A stretch of 64,000 nucleotides of DNA. Origin: Hermatobates lingyangjiaoensis. Taxonomy: Eukaryota; Arthropoda; Insecta; Hemiptera; Hermatobatidae. The notes beneath the pieces are model-generated. The model saw nothing but the letters and a program-made list of their open reading frames with translations, searched no databases and was not told the origin of the DNA. How positions within the stretch are numbered: position 1 is the stretch's first letter; the number at the start of each line of letters is the position of its first letter. The stretch spans positions 7,627,001 to 7,691,000 of the forward strand of contig JAPFBL010001617.1 in NCBI GenBank assembly GCA_026182355.1. Reading direction: 5' to 3'. This document shows positions 12,869 through 23,700 of the stretch, one piece after another. The position numbers and the translations under genes were made by a program.

Positions 12869-14942
12869 TTAATTTATTCTTCATCGCCCTCAGCTCCCTT
12901 TTTCTAACTGGGCAGGATTTCGCCAACGCCCCATGGTCCTGGCTTGGCAACCTGAGCCTCTTACAATTAAAGCATGTGGTGGATGACTTGTCCGGACAGT
13001 CTCTCTACTCGTGCGACCCTGCGCAGTGACCACATGATGTTTCTTTACTGAGGCATTTTGTGGCCACATGTCCGAATGCTAAACACCTGAAACACTGGCT
13101 TATCTCGTTGTAAATGCTGACTGGGCATATTTGCCAGTCAATTCTTATTTTGGCTTGTTCTATAAACATCTTAACTTTTGACCTATTTACGGAACAGATA
13201 ACCGTCGATTTCTCCCTGTTTTTATCTCCTATCCTGAAGAGGGGCTTGACGTCTCCTGCCTCTAGATTCAAGTCACCGTTGTTGGCAATGATTTGTTTGG
13301 CCAAGTCTTCGAAAGTCACATCACTCGGAACCGCTCTGACTTGGATTCTGGGATCCATAGGTTTAATGCTTCTTACTTGTACTCCGCATCCGAGTTCTGT
13401 AATGCCACTCCTCAGCTTAGTGGCTTCTTCGGGGGTGTCAGTAACTATCATGACTTCCCCAGAACTGAGACTCCTCATGGTATTCACCTTTACCCCGAAT
13501 TCAGTGGGGTTAAGCTTTGTCTTCAGTAGGCTGCTTAACTCCTTTGCTGATCCATCCTCACTGCCATATTTTGCTATGACAATGCTGTCCATTGGCGCCA
13601 GGTAGATGTCCTTCAGGGTCCTTTGCCCCTCAGCCGGCTTAGCGGGGGCGTTAACCTGCTTAGCTTTCCTTTTTCGTTTCTTGGACACTTGCGTCCACTC
13701 TGGCGGTTCCTCTCCAGCTGGAATGGTGCCTAGGTATCTTGGAGTGGATTCAGCCTGGGATCCTCTTTCCCGCACACTGATCCCACTGGCGAAAACCTGA
13801 GCAAAGGATTTACCCTTTGCCTCTGGTGCCTTGAATTTGCTGGATGGTAGAGCAATTGCCGGGGTTGGCTCGTTGAAGTTTGCTTGTGTGGTACTCACTG
13901 CCTTATTCTCCTTAACCGCGGCTAGGATAGTCTTTTTATGGCTCTCAATTGTGCTGCGAACGTTATTTTCAACCCTCTCTACGAGGGGGTTCGCAGCAGC
14001 GACCAATTCCTGCCTAACTGCGGTAAGTAACTCCTGCTTGAATTCCACCAAGGTTTCCGTCATTTCTCCCATTACCTTATTGAGGAGCCTCAGTTCATAA
14101 TCTATCGGAGTACTTCCCCCTCTGTAACTTTCAAAGTTGGCCTTAATTGTCCCTGTGAGGGCCCTTACCTCGTCCGCCGTCACAGCATAGGCCAGACTTG
14201 CCTCCTTCAAGCTTGCCATTACTTCTGCCTGGGATGGATTAGCCTCCTCCAGTGTCTTCAGCCCCTTGTTTAATTTGCATATAGCACTCATCATTTTGTC
14301 CAGTTTCCCGTAAATACGGCCTACGTTGATATCAAAGTCAACTACATGCATCAGGGCATCCTCCTCGGCTTTGTGTCCTCTGGGGGATGCAATGTTATCC
14401 TCTGGAGGGCTTTCCTCATTTCCTAGGGGGCCAATCTTTTCCCTTTTTGCTTCCAAACCAGTTAGGCTTTCCCTAGGCCTTTTCTTCAACTCCGGTGTTG
14501 CCAATAAATCATTGAGGAACTCAAAACCTGGTTCAAGTTCCTCAGATGAACTCCCGACTTTTTTACGGGGGTCAGACTTCCTCGGAGGTAGCGAAACTTC
14601 TGATATGCTTCCACTCACTACCCTCTTGTCCGAAGACATCCTCTTAGGGGCCCCAGTTGGGGCAGAGTAGGGTTTCTCCTGACCAATTCTTATAAACTTG
14701 CCATCTGGGCCCTTAGGCCTCGGCCTTGGAGTCCGCTTCTCCGTGGAAGTTTCCCCCTCTGACTTCATGCCCGCTGCCCCTGAGGTGGATAACCTTTTGG
14801 GGCTCACTTCACCTGCACGGGAATTTCCATCCTTCCTGGGAGATCCCACGTTCATCTCGTCGGATGGCACTTGATCTCCTGAGCAGAACGGAACTTTTTC
14901 CAGCTCTCTGGCACCACCAGGAGCCGAGATATTCGCTTGCAA
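12861..14942 (-). pseudogene. R1-clade ORF1 (gag-like), nonsense-mutated
   Basis: The RNA-binding nucleocapsid-like protein of the R1-clade element. It is open from ATG at 14942 for 645 codons to a TAG at 13005-13007, then continues in the same frame to a second TAG at 12861-12863. The intended protein would be about 693 residues. Visible in order are a long low-complexity, charged N-terminal half (GPDGKFIRIGQEKPY, KKRKRKAKQ), an RRM-like region, then three CCHC zinc knuckles: CFRCLAFGHVATKC, CGHCAGSHE*RDC and CFNC...H...C. The premature stop falls inside the second knuckle, so the last knuckle is lost. The ORF1 stop overlaps the ORF2 start (ATGAATAG), the usual arrangement in this group. Confidence 0.82.
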
Positions 14943-15712
14943 AGCCTAGGGCAAAGGCCGATCTAGAAAATTTTCTGGTTGGGGCAAGGGCCCCTAGGGC
15001 CAAGACTACCGGTAAAATGTCCGGGGGGTTGATATCGGAAAAAAGCCGATGGGCCAGGATCCAAAAGTAGACAGGAAAGGGGGCAAAGGTCAAAAAACCA
15101 AAAAAAATTTATACAAAACGAGGGTGTTTCCCAGAGATCTGCGCCCACTTTAGACACCAAATCAAAGGGAAAAAGACGTAGGGGTTGCTCTCACTCGCCT
15201 CCGAAGGTCCAGGATACGCCGCCACTGGACCAAGTTCCCGCACGACGACTGACGGCACGGAACTCAACCAAATTATAAACTTAACCAAAGAACACCAACT
15301 AACACTAACATTGATAGCAGCTGTGTGCCGTTTAAGCAATCACTTTTTCTCCTGATACGGATCACTACGCCTCTGATATGTTCCACCTTGAAGTCTTGAG
15401 GGGCTAGATATCACTGGATGATTTTTCCCAGGCGAGAACAGAGATTCAACGGTAGACCCCGGTCGAGCGACGCCCAGAAAGCGACAGTCATTGGTAGATC
15501 CCGTAGAGATAAACCAGCCGTCCCTAGTGAGTACCAATAGCTCTCTGGTGAGTAAGATCGTTGGATTCAGAGCGTTGCATCGATCTGGATCTCACTAATG
15601 CAGATTAGTGACCAACTGGAACTTCAGGAAAGATGCCAGAGGGTTCTGACTAACTGGTTTGGGCATGCTAGGAACGGAAAGCTCTCTGTGGTCGTAGGTG
15701 TCTTCTCTTTTT

Positions 15713-17065
15713 ATGTTTAATTAAAAAAAGTTACACAAAAACACAAAAGAACTGAGCCGATATGAATATTGTATCTGAGGCCTCCTCATATTTGTCTCTA
15801 GGTAGTTCATTCAGTGGATTCTGCTGAAAAGTGAATTTCTAGTTAGAGTATGAAATTTGGGAGGATTTTTTCGAGAAAGTTTTGAAATGCCGTAAAGTTA
15901 GAAAAAAGCGTAGATAATCTCAACATGAGTGACTCTAAAACAGATAAAATTGAGAATCATTCCTTCTATGAATAGGTGACTTTAGAAAAGTCAGAAAGAA
16001 GGTGGAATGTTTTAGGGAAGAAATTTGAACCGCTATTAAGAATGAGGTCCTCAAAAGAAAAGGTAAGGGATGACTGCTTCCACTGCTTTCCGGAAGATAA
16101 CAGAGACTGAACATAGGCTGAGGAACATAGATGATGAGATCGAAACTTCAAGTGCAAAAGGCCAAAAAAAAAAAAAAACCAGCATTGGTAGATAAGGATA
16201 ATAACTAAACCAGTTAATCGGAAATTCTAAAGAGACCGAAAGTGGTACATCTAGACGAAGTTTAAAGAGCACAAAAGACACCAGGATCACAATCTGTCCC
16301 CGATGGTGAAGCGTAACTGGAGAGTGTGTCCGAGAGACGGTTTCGGAAACTCGTTCATTGAATAAGAACAAAGAGAATAAGTAAGAAAAATAAATACTTC
16401 CGAGAAGAGCTCAGAAATATACAAAGAAGTATATTTGTTGGCAGAGGACCACACTATTTTATGGTTAAGGCTTTAAGTGTTTATTTAATCCAGGTATCTG
16501 TTTAGTGTTAGTCGAAAAAGTGAAGTTAAATATGCTCATTATAATAGCCTTTTACTGGCAGTAATCTGTTCAATCAATACAGGTTTATTTGTGATACTAC
16601 CATGCTTCATAAATAGTCAGCACTTCTATTCCCAAACATAGACCACGATAGCCCTAATAGCGGTGATAGGTAGTTTTCAAACGCAACCATGACCAATCCA
16701 TCCAAGTAACGTAAAGGTATTTTTTCTTTTCTGTAAAAATAAAAAAGACAAACTCATAAAACTTGCTGTACATATGAAACATTAAATAATTAAGTCATTC
16801 AATGTTACAGCTTACCCCGACTCAAACCGATTTCCATATAACAGTAGTAGTTAGGTAACACAATTCTGAGACTGTGAAAGACAATGGATTAAATAAAAAA
16901 AGATAAAATTTAGTGATTAAATAAATAAAAGTAAGGGTTTCTTTTGAACAAATTAGTCCTGATAAATATATCAACACATAATATTTTCACTACATGTATT
17001 TTCCTTAAGTGCTTATTTTTGCAAGTAATATTCAATATCAAAGAATCGAAAAATATTTGATAAAA
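15713..17065. other. intergenic stretch, nothing recognised
   Basis: Contains a purine-rich, slightly GC-richer part (about 15900-16400) with an A15 run near 16165, possibly worn retrotransposon ORF1 sequence, but no motif supports that. No gene is seen. Confidence 0.4.
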
Positions 17066-18017
17066 AATCTGGAGTGGTCTACACTCAACTTTGCTATAAG
17101 TAAACATAATATCATAATTCTTAGGTATCTAATAAATAATGTTCCATTTAGGTATAATATAAATGTCTAAATGGAAGATGTTTATTAGTCCTTCATTCCT
17201 GGAGGTAGTACAGACAGTGATTGATTCACTTATCAATATATACGCTTATTTTTGAATATCACAACACTGATGCATATATGTCATATCATTAGTATAATCT
17301 GACCTACTTCTATATGAATATTTAAGACAAATTTTCCCATTTAAAACTTGAAAATATTCCTATTTTGTTCGACAAATGTCAGAAACATCTAAGAAAAAAT
17401 GTCTAAGTCAATGTAAACAATGTAAAAAATTATCAAAAAGTCGACAAGTATAGCAAGTGATCCCTTAGTCTAGCATAAACAAACAGTTGTTATAGCTTTA
17501 TTGCTCTTTGCCATGATTGAAATTAAATGTTTTTTTTTTATAAATTGCTAATTTTTTGTTCCATTTATGGTCACATTTTTTTACATTATTTTTTAATGAG
17601 CCATTTAGCGTCAAAAAAACTTTTTCTGAAAACAGAAATCCTACTTTAACGCTCCTTTGGTGATCGTAATTTTAAAAAAAGTTATTTCAAATCATTCTCT
17701 ATATAATGTTCTATTCTTAATCATAGTTTCATTTTGATCCGTCCAACGGTAGGGCTTGTATCTCTCTCACAAGCTTTGATATTGAATTATAAGTCAAAAT
17801 TTTTACATTTGATTGAAAAAAAATATTTCCCGTCGTTTTAAAATTGAGTATATTTTTCGTTTATTCCATTTGTAACCTCAAAGATAATGCCAAAATTTCA
17901 GAACTCTAGAGTTAGCAGTTTAGAAGAAAAAAATGTTTTCTTAAAACCGGTTCATGGCAAAAAAAGTGACTTTCCCGACATACATAATTCTTCCCAAACA
18001 ATAGGGATCATCTACAC

Positions 18018-20343
18018 CAGGGGTCTCCAAACTACGGCCTGAGGGCCACATGCGGCCCACGGAGAGCTAGCATACTTGAAAACTCCTTTTAGAGAACATA
18101 TTTTTTATAGCAAATTAAATTTAGTTTACTGAAGTATTCTAATTTTATGTTGAATAATTATTAATATGACGTCTACATTGATATGGTCATGGTCTAACTC
18201 ATAACATTGTTGTAGGCTTATGGTTATTGTTTTTTTGATAAGTTGGATAAAGAAACACAGAATTGTAATGAGTAAAGACATGTATAATATGCAGAAAATT
18301 TAACTTCAATATATAATAACTAACAAATTATTGAAATGAATCCAACTAATATTTTATACATTTTAAATAAAAACATAACTTATAACAAGCATAATGACAT
18401 ATGAAATACTAATGAGATTTATGTAATTGAGATTTTCCACTGACAATACTTTGTAGTTGTGGAATAATTTTACTTGTACCAATTATTAAAAGAGATTTAA
18501 GATCATCAGTTAATTTAGATCTGTAAACATTTTTTGTGTACTTCATTTTGGAGAAGGTCTTCTCACACAAATAAGTAGCACCAAAAACAGAAAACAGCCC
18601 ACGAGCAAATTTATGCAAATTATCAAATTGTGTCAGTGGAAGACTCATAAAATTCCAACAAAGATGAGTTTTGATATTTGTTCTTAATTATATCACTGCT
18701 TTGTAGATCAATCATTTCCATTTGAAGTTTCGGGGCTAGGGTTTCAATGTGAGTATCAAAAGGATTCTGAAAAATCTTAATTTCATTCGCAAAGGCATCA
18801 AAGTTCGAGAAACGAGTATCAAAATTTATCTTCAAAGCACTCGAAGTTAAGTTTCGATTGCAAAATCGATAGGAAACTCAGTCTCAGTAGTGTGGCTGAA
18901 TATTTCACATGTTTTAAAATGTGAAAAACATTTACTTCGTAGTTGTGATTGAAACAGTATCAATTTCTTCCGGAATGATTTGATATTAGTGTATAAATCA
19001 GGGAGATGCTGGTTTTCTCCTTGCAATCTCAAATTCAGTTCGTTCACATGTTTTGTCAAATCAACATAGAATGCTAACTTCCACAGCCATGCGTTGTTTT
19101 GTAATTCAGTAAGAGGGCGATGCTTTTCATTTAAAACAATTTCGATCACTGCTCGAAGTTCAAAAAAGCCCTACAGGACTTTCCCACAACTAAGCCAGCG
19201 AACGGAAGTATGATAAGGTAAGTCATTTCATCCAATCTCTTCAATAAATTGTCGGAATTGTCGGTGATTTAGCCCAAAAGATCTGATAAAATTAACAGTT
19301 GATATGACTGGTTTCACAACGTCAGACATATCCAAACATTTTTCGCACAAAGACTATTGATGAATGATACAATGTAAGACTAATGGTTTTGAACCACCGT
19401 CATTTTCTACAGCCTTTGACACAAGAGCGATCACTCCTTTATCTTTCCCACTCACGTCTTTGCCTCCATCAGTTGTAATACATTTCAAGTTTTTCCATCG
19501 AAGGTTCTTTTGATTAATGGCCATTTGAACTCCTTTAAAAATATCTGTACCAGTAGTTGTTTTTTGAGTTATTTTTTGAGTAATTTTGAAAATGTTTTGT
19601 TTCATAATGACGTTTAATGTTATATTCTTTGAGAACGGCTATGCTTTCATTACAAATCAAACATAGCGCCTTGTTACTGGACTCAATTACGAAATACTGA
19701 ATATTCCACTGATCTTTGAATTTTCTGCATTCACTATCAATTTTTCGCTTCTTTTACATACTACTAAATCACACACAAAAGCAACAATTCAAATCAAAAT
19801 ACTGTTACAAAGATGTCTTAAACTTAAACACGCACAAACACGTTTTAAGGAGGTAGGCACTATTTTATTTCACAATAGTGTCATAGGAACTGACTTGTGG
19901 TTGTGCCACTAGCCTTCTTATATATTCCAATTACTGCCAACTAGAAGTGAGTGGAAGCCACCAGAACTTTCTCGAACCAATGAGATTATTCTGTACGTGC
20001 TATTAGCGCCATCTGTTAACAATAGAAGGTACTACTTATTTCCACTTGTGTCCACCAGATGTCATGTCACGTTACTCCTCATGGCTCGTACTCTACGACT
20101 AATCTAGAAATTACAGATAATGACAGGAAAATTAATAATATGCAGTGTTGCCTTTTTGCGGACTTCAGTCCATTTGCAGTCTTTTTTAAACGTTGCGTAC
20201 TTTTTCGGACTTTTTTTTCCATCAGTGGACTATTTCACTTCTTACCACCGGCAACAATGATAAGATGATAATATGGTTTTGGCCCTCGGAACTTACTGGA
20301 GTAATCAGTATGGCCCTAAGGCTGGAAAGTTTGGAGACCCTTG
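18018..20343 (-). mobile_element. hAT-superfamily DNA transposon with 8-bp target duplication
   Basis: Terminal inverted repeats CAGGGGTCTCCAAAC (left) and CAAGGGTCTCCAAAC (right, as read inward), flanked by ATCTACAC and ATCAACAC, an 8-bp duplication with one mismatch. It interrupts a family A repeat, so it is younger than that copy. It encodes a worn transposase on the minus strand. Confidence 0.9.
18409..19759 (-). pseudogene. hAT transposase, GTF2IRD2/ZBED5-like, with several stops
   Basis: Reads from about 19759 to the stop near 18409, about 450 codons with a handful of in-frame stops (the second codon is TAA) and at least one frameshift near 18640-18840. In order: an N-terminal C2H2/BED-like finger (CLICNES...KRHYETKH), the TTDGGKDVSG catalytic region, CIIHQ, LPYHTSVRWLS, the LTKHVNELNLRLQGEN block, and the C-terminal dimerisation segment (ATYLCEKTFSKMK, SKLTDDLKSLL). 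These are characteristic of the hAT group that includes domesticated GTF2IRD2. Open stretches are at 19354-19605, 18847-19149, 18623-18835 and 18409-18648. Inactive as it stands. Confidence 0.85.
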
Positions 20344-20591
20344 ATCAACACTATGGGACCCATTTTTGTGTAAAATATTAACTTGATCCATCAAAGATTC
20401 TGGACCGTAGCGTGGTAACAAGCTATGCTAATATACTCACCCACCCACAGACATCATCACAAAAACATCATAAAACGACTTTGGGGACCTCAAAACATAA
20501 TTCCGTCAAACTCTCGAGATCGAATTTTTTCACGATCACTATACTTTACTTATAGTAAAATAAAAGGGGGTAAAATTGAATTTACCTACTT

Positions 20592-20744
20592 CTAAGGAGT
20601 TAAAATTGTAGAAATTTTAATTTTCCCATCATTAGAAGAAGAAATGCACGTTGAGCATTGATTCGCTGACGCCCAGTCACATGTTACCACAGGACTTTTG
20701 TGACCTCCCAAAGAGAGAGTACTAATTAAGCCAGTATCACACAT
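20592..20744 (-). CDS. WDR91: WDR91 exon 14: last propeller blade and stop
   Basis: A 153-base terminal exon 3.2 kb downstream of exon 13. After the acceptor TGTTTTAG it reads [20 protein letters not shown], then [25 protein letters not shown] and TAG at 20592-20594. This matches the C-terminus of WDR91 in other animals (LGGH.APVVTVDW, DGKIKLTTLL). It is in phase 0 with exon 13. It is too short to stand out as an ORF and is easily missed; without it the propeller would lack its final strands. Confidence 0.92.
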   Translation of the reverse strand: MCDTGLISTLSLGGHKSPVVTCDWASANQCSTCISSSNDGKIKISTILTP

Positions 20745-23700
20745 CTAAAACAGAAAAAATATTACCACTTCATCGTCATATTGGTTTCCATGAAGTAATT
20801 GTTTATACACTAAACTATTTATTATACATTTATTTGCACATATGGGAGTATACTCTTATAATTTAATTAAGTTATGAACATTCACATGAAAAATGGAAAC
20901 GTGAAACATATATGGAAACGTCAAATACTCGATTAGGAAAAATCTCATGGTTTACTGCAGCAACAAAAAATATATACAGTGAATACAGTGTTCCTGTAAA
21001 AGTTTATCCTTTCAAATTATACTTTTTTAATAATGACCACCACCTAACATATATTTGGTTTTTGGGACGCATACTCCTGAGTAAATCATAAGAAAACGGG
21101 ACCAGTTGAGATAAGCAAGTGGAAAGATTAACATCCCAGTTCCTTCGAAGTTTAGCATTGCACCCAGCATTACAAATATCAAAGACCAGCGCATTTATCA
21201 CCTTCTGTCATGTAATAGCTTGCACCTGTGAGCTAAAGTAGAAAACTGAGTTAGAAACTTCCCGCTGCCAGAAAGGAAGAGACAACCCTTGCATAGCCAG
21301 CGCAGAAGAGTCCTACTTCTCTTGTGTATATCTCAATATTTGTCGTATTGATACAAGCTGGATCGGTTTGGGGTACACTTCCGGGGGCATGCTCTAAGGC
21401 AGCGGTTCCCAACCTTTCAAATATAGCGACCCATTTTAGAACAAGCAATCAGGAAGCGACCCCCCCAATCGTTAAAATATCTTTTATACATTTATTTTTT
21501 CTATAAGAAACTGGCATATATTGCAATTTCTTTAGTGAAGTAACTGTATATTCCTTAAATATATGATTAATATAGAATTTATTCATTAATTTCAAAGCTC
21601 CTACAAAACATTAATTAATTGCAAATCAATTTCAAAGTATTCAAACAAACAAATTTCATACCGTTATGTAACTTTACTAAAGTATGTTTATGAACTGACC
21701 TTAATGAGATGGCTGGTATTGTAGCTTTTTAGCTAGCAATTCTATCCTGGGCTCCGTTGTCGATATGGCACACCTCAAGTCGTGTTCCACATCTAATTTA
21801 TTTCGGTAATTGTTTTTAAGGATGAGTAGTTGGGAGAAGGCTGTTTCACATAAGTAAGTTGTTGGGAAGGGCAATAAATTCCTTATTGCGATTTCTGATA
21901 TTACTACTGATATTACTGAATTTATATAATTGTCTTAATTTTATTTTATAAAGTTATTTATTTAACTGTCTTCTGTTTTTACCGTGTTTTAAATAATATT
22001 CACATTCGGGTCAAAATCAATTGGCGACCCCATGGCATTGGTGTCACGACCCCTTTTGGGGTCGCGACCCACAGGTTGGGAACCACTGCTCTAAGGTATC
22101 ACATCTATATGACATGACATTCCCTCAGATTCTCCTTTGAATATTGTATGGTGTAAGCTGAGAGTGTATGCCTTGGCAAACAGTGGGTCAGGCTGTTTAA
22201 ATTTGGTCGAACCTCGCGATCTATACAGAAATATGTAACATTTAACAAATAATCTCTAAGAACAACTGGTTCACAAAAGCTTCACAAACTGGGACTCTTG
22301 TCTACCCAGCTGGTCAGATTCATAGTGAACATGGGTACCGGAGCAGGGAAACCCCCTAAAAGAAAGTAAAATCACAAAAATAGTTAGTCGTAAGAGAATA
22401 AAGAAAACCAATGAATTCAAGGGTAAATTCTAGAAAATACTGAAATAAAAAAAGAAAAAAAGGTGGAAGGACTTTATACAAGAAACTGAGAGTCAATAAG
22501 AAACTGAGAGTCAATAAGAAACCTCAGATCATAATATAAATGAGATCGAAGTCTTTAAGACAAGATGAATCCCGGTCTAATTAAAAGAAGAAATGAAGAT
22601 TTGCGACTGCAGATACACTCTTCTAGTGTTTAGTCATTGGAAAAGTCACACACACCAAATACATAAAAAAAATGTACACTTATAAGAATTGAAAAAACTT
22701 ACAACCAAAGAAGGTATTAAAGTGCCAAGTTCACTCCTTTAAGCGAGCAGGAAAGATAACAATCTATAAGAGCTTCTCAATAGAACACATTTCAGGATAT
22801 TAAGTCTTCTTTTATAAATGTATGTAAGTTGAGTCTAGTGTTAGGTATAAGCCTGATTGTTAGATGACTTTTATGGAAGGCTTCATTCCAAAGAAATGGG
22901 AAAAAAGGTCGTACCGACTTAACATTTTTGTTAAAGAAAAATTATTTGACAAGTAATTAAGACACAGTACTGATTCCTTGCAACCCTTGGATACCTGTAT
23001 AAAAGAATAATACACCAAGATCACTTAACATGTCTCGTTAGAACACTGCAGAAAATGCACTTAAATATATTATTCTAAACATCCTGGCCTACAGCAATTA
23101 TCTTCCGGGCAGGTGTTCCCCATTACAAAAGCAGTCAGATTAAGGGAACTGTAGGACCAGAGCCTATCATTTAAAATTAATTGTAAATCAAATTGCAATT
23201 AAATTTACCAACCTACTCATTCATAGTTTTAGTGCAAGAGTGTTGAAAAGCTCCAAATGAACTGCTTCCAGGAGCATTTAAGATTGATATAGGTCCTAGA
23301 CAACGGGCGTGGATAAAACTAGGAACCAGATAAGTCTGTCCAGAATCTAAACCAAAGCAACCTTTGTCGAACCAGAACCAGTATGGATACTGCATATAGA
23401 AAAGAGCAAATACATTTTCGGACTGACCAGAGGAGAAGAAAAAAAAAAGAATTGGCTTGTCAACTAGTCAGTAGGTAAGCCAAAATAATTATAATTTTAG
23501 CCCCTAATAAAAGAAACATGATATTTCTAATGGGTCTAAGTAGAGTTTCCTGTATTAAGACTTATGCTGAAATCAACCGTGGCAATTTCATCAAGGAGAC
23601 TTGTCAGCACACTAGACTATAAAACGAATAAAATGCGTCAGAAATATAGTCGAGTTGATTTCATTAATTTTCTAGGTGTCTGTAAAGCGCAAAGCCATAT

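Larger units (their letters stand above)
11350..15712 (-). mobile_element. R1-clade non-LTR retrotransposon, defective
   Basis: A GC-richer block set sharply in AT-rich DNA, read on the minus strand. From its 5' end it holds a ~770-base 5' leader (14943-15712), a gag-like ORF1 (12861-14942), an ORF2 that starts by overlapping the ORF1 stop (12868) and a 3' UTR (11350-11728). ORF2 keeps the endonuclease and the C-terminal zinc finger but lacks the reverse transcriptase. The clade call rests on the ORF2 tail (IPNVRTGMK, LTGHGDFGAYLSRF, CCCGDQ..H..C). Borders are placed by composition shift. No clear poly(A) tail or target duplication was found, and it is not in rDNA. Confidence 0.8.
17066..20560 (+). 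repeat. family A copy 3, split by a hAT element
   Basis: Left part 17066-18017 opens with CTGGAGTGGTCTACACTCAAC. Right part 20344-20560 continues CTATGGGACCCATTTTTGTG and ends CACTATACTTTACTTATAG. Joining the two parts gives about 1.17 kb with the same order of landmarks as 47425-49151. The right end lies only about 30 bases from the WDR91 stop codon, so the WDR91 3' UTR probably runs into it. Confidence 0.75.

Noticed and set aside
13114..14670. Several plus-strand ORFs (up to 163 residues) across the R1-clade ORF1
   Set aside because: They are antisense shadows of a long, motif-bearing minus-strand ORF in GC-richer DNA.
23213..23395. Minus-strand ORF considered as the last WDR91 exon
   Set aside because: No WD40-like sequence; the correct last exon is at 20592-20744.
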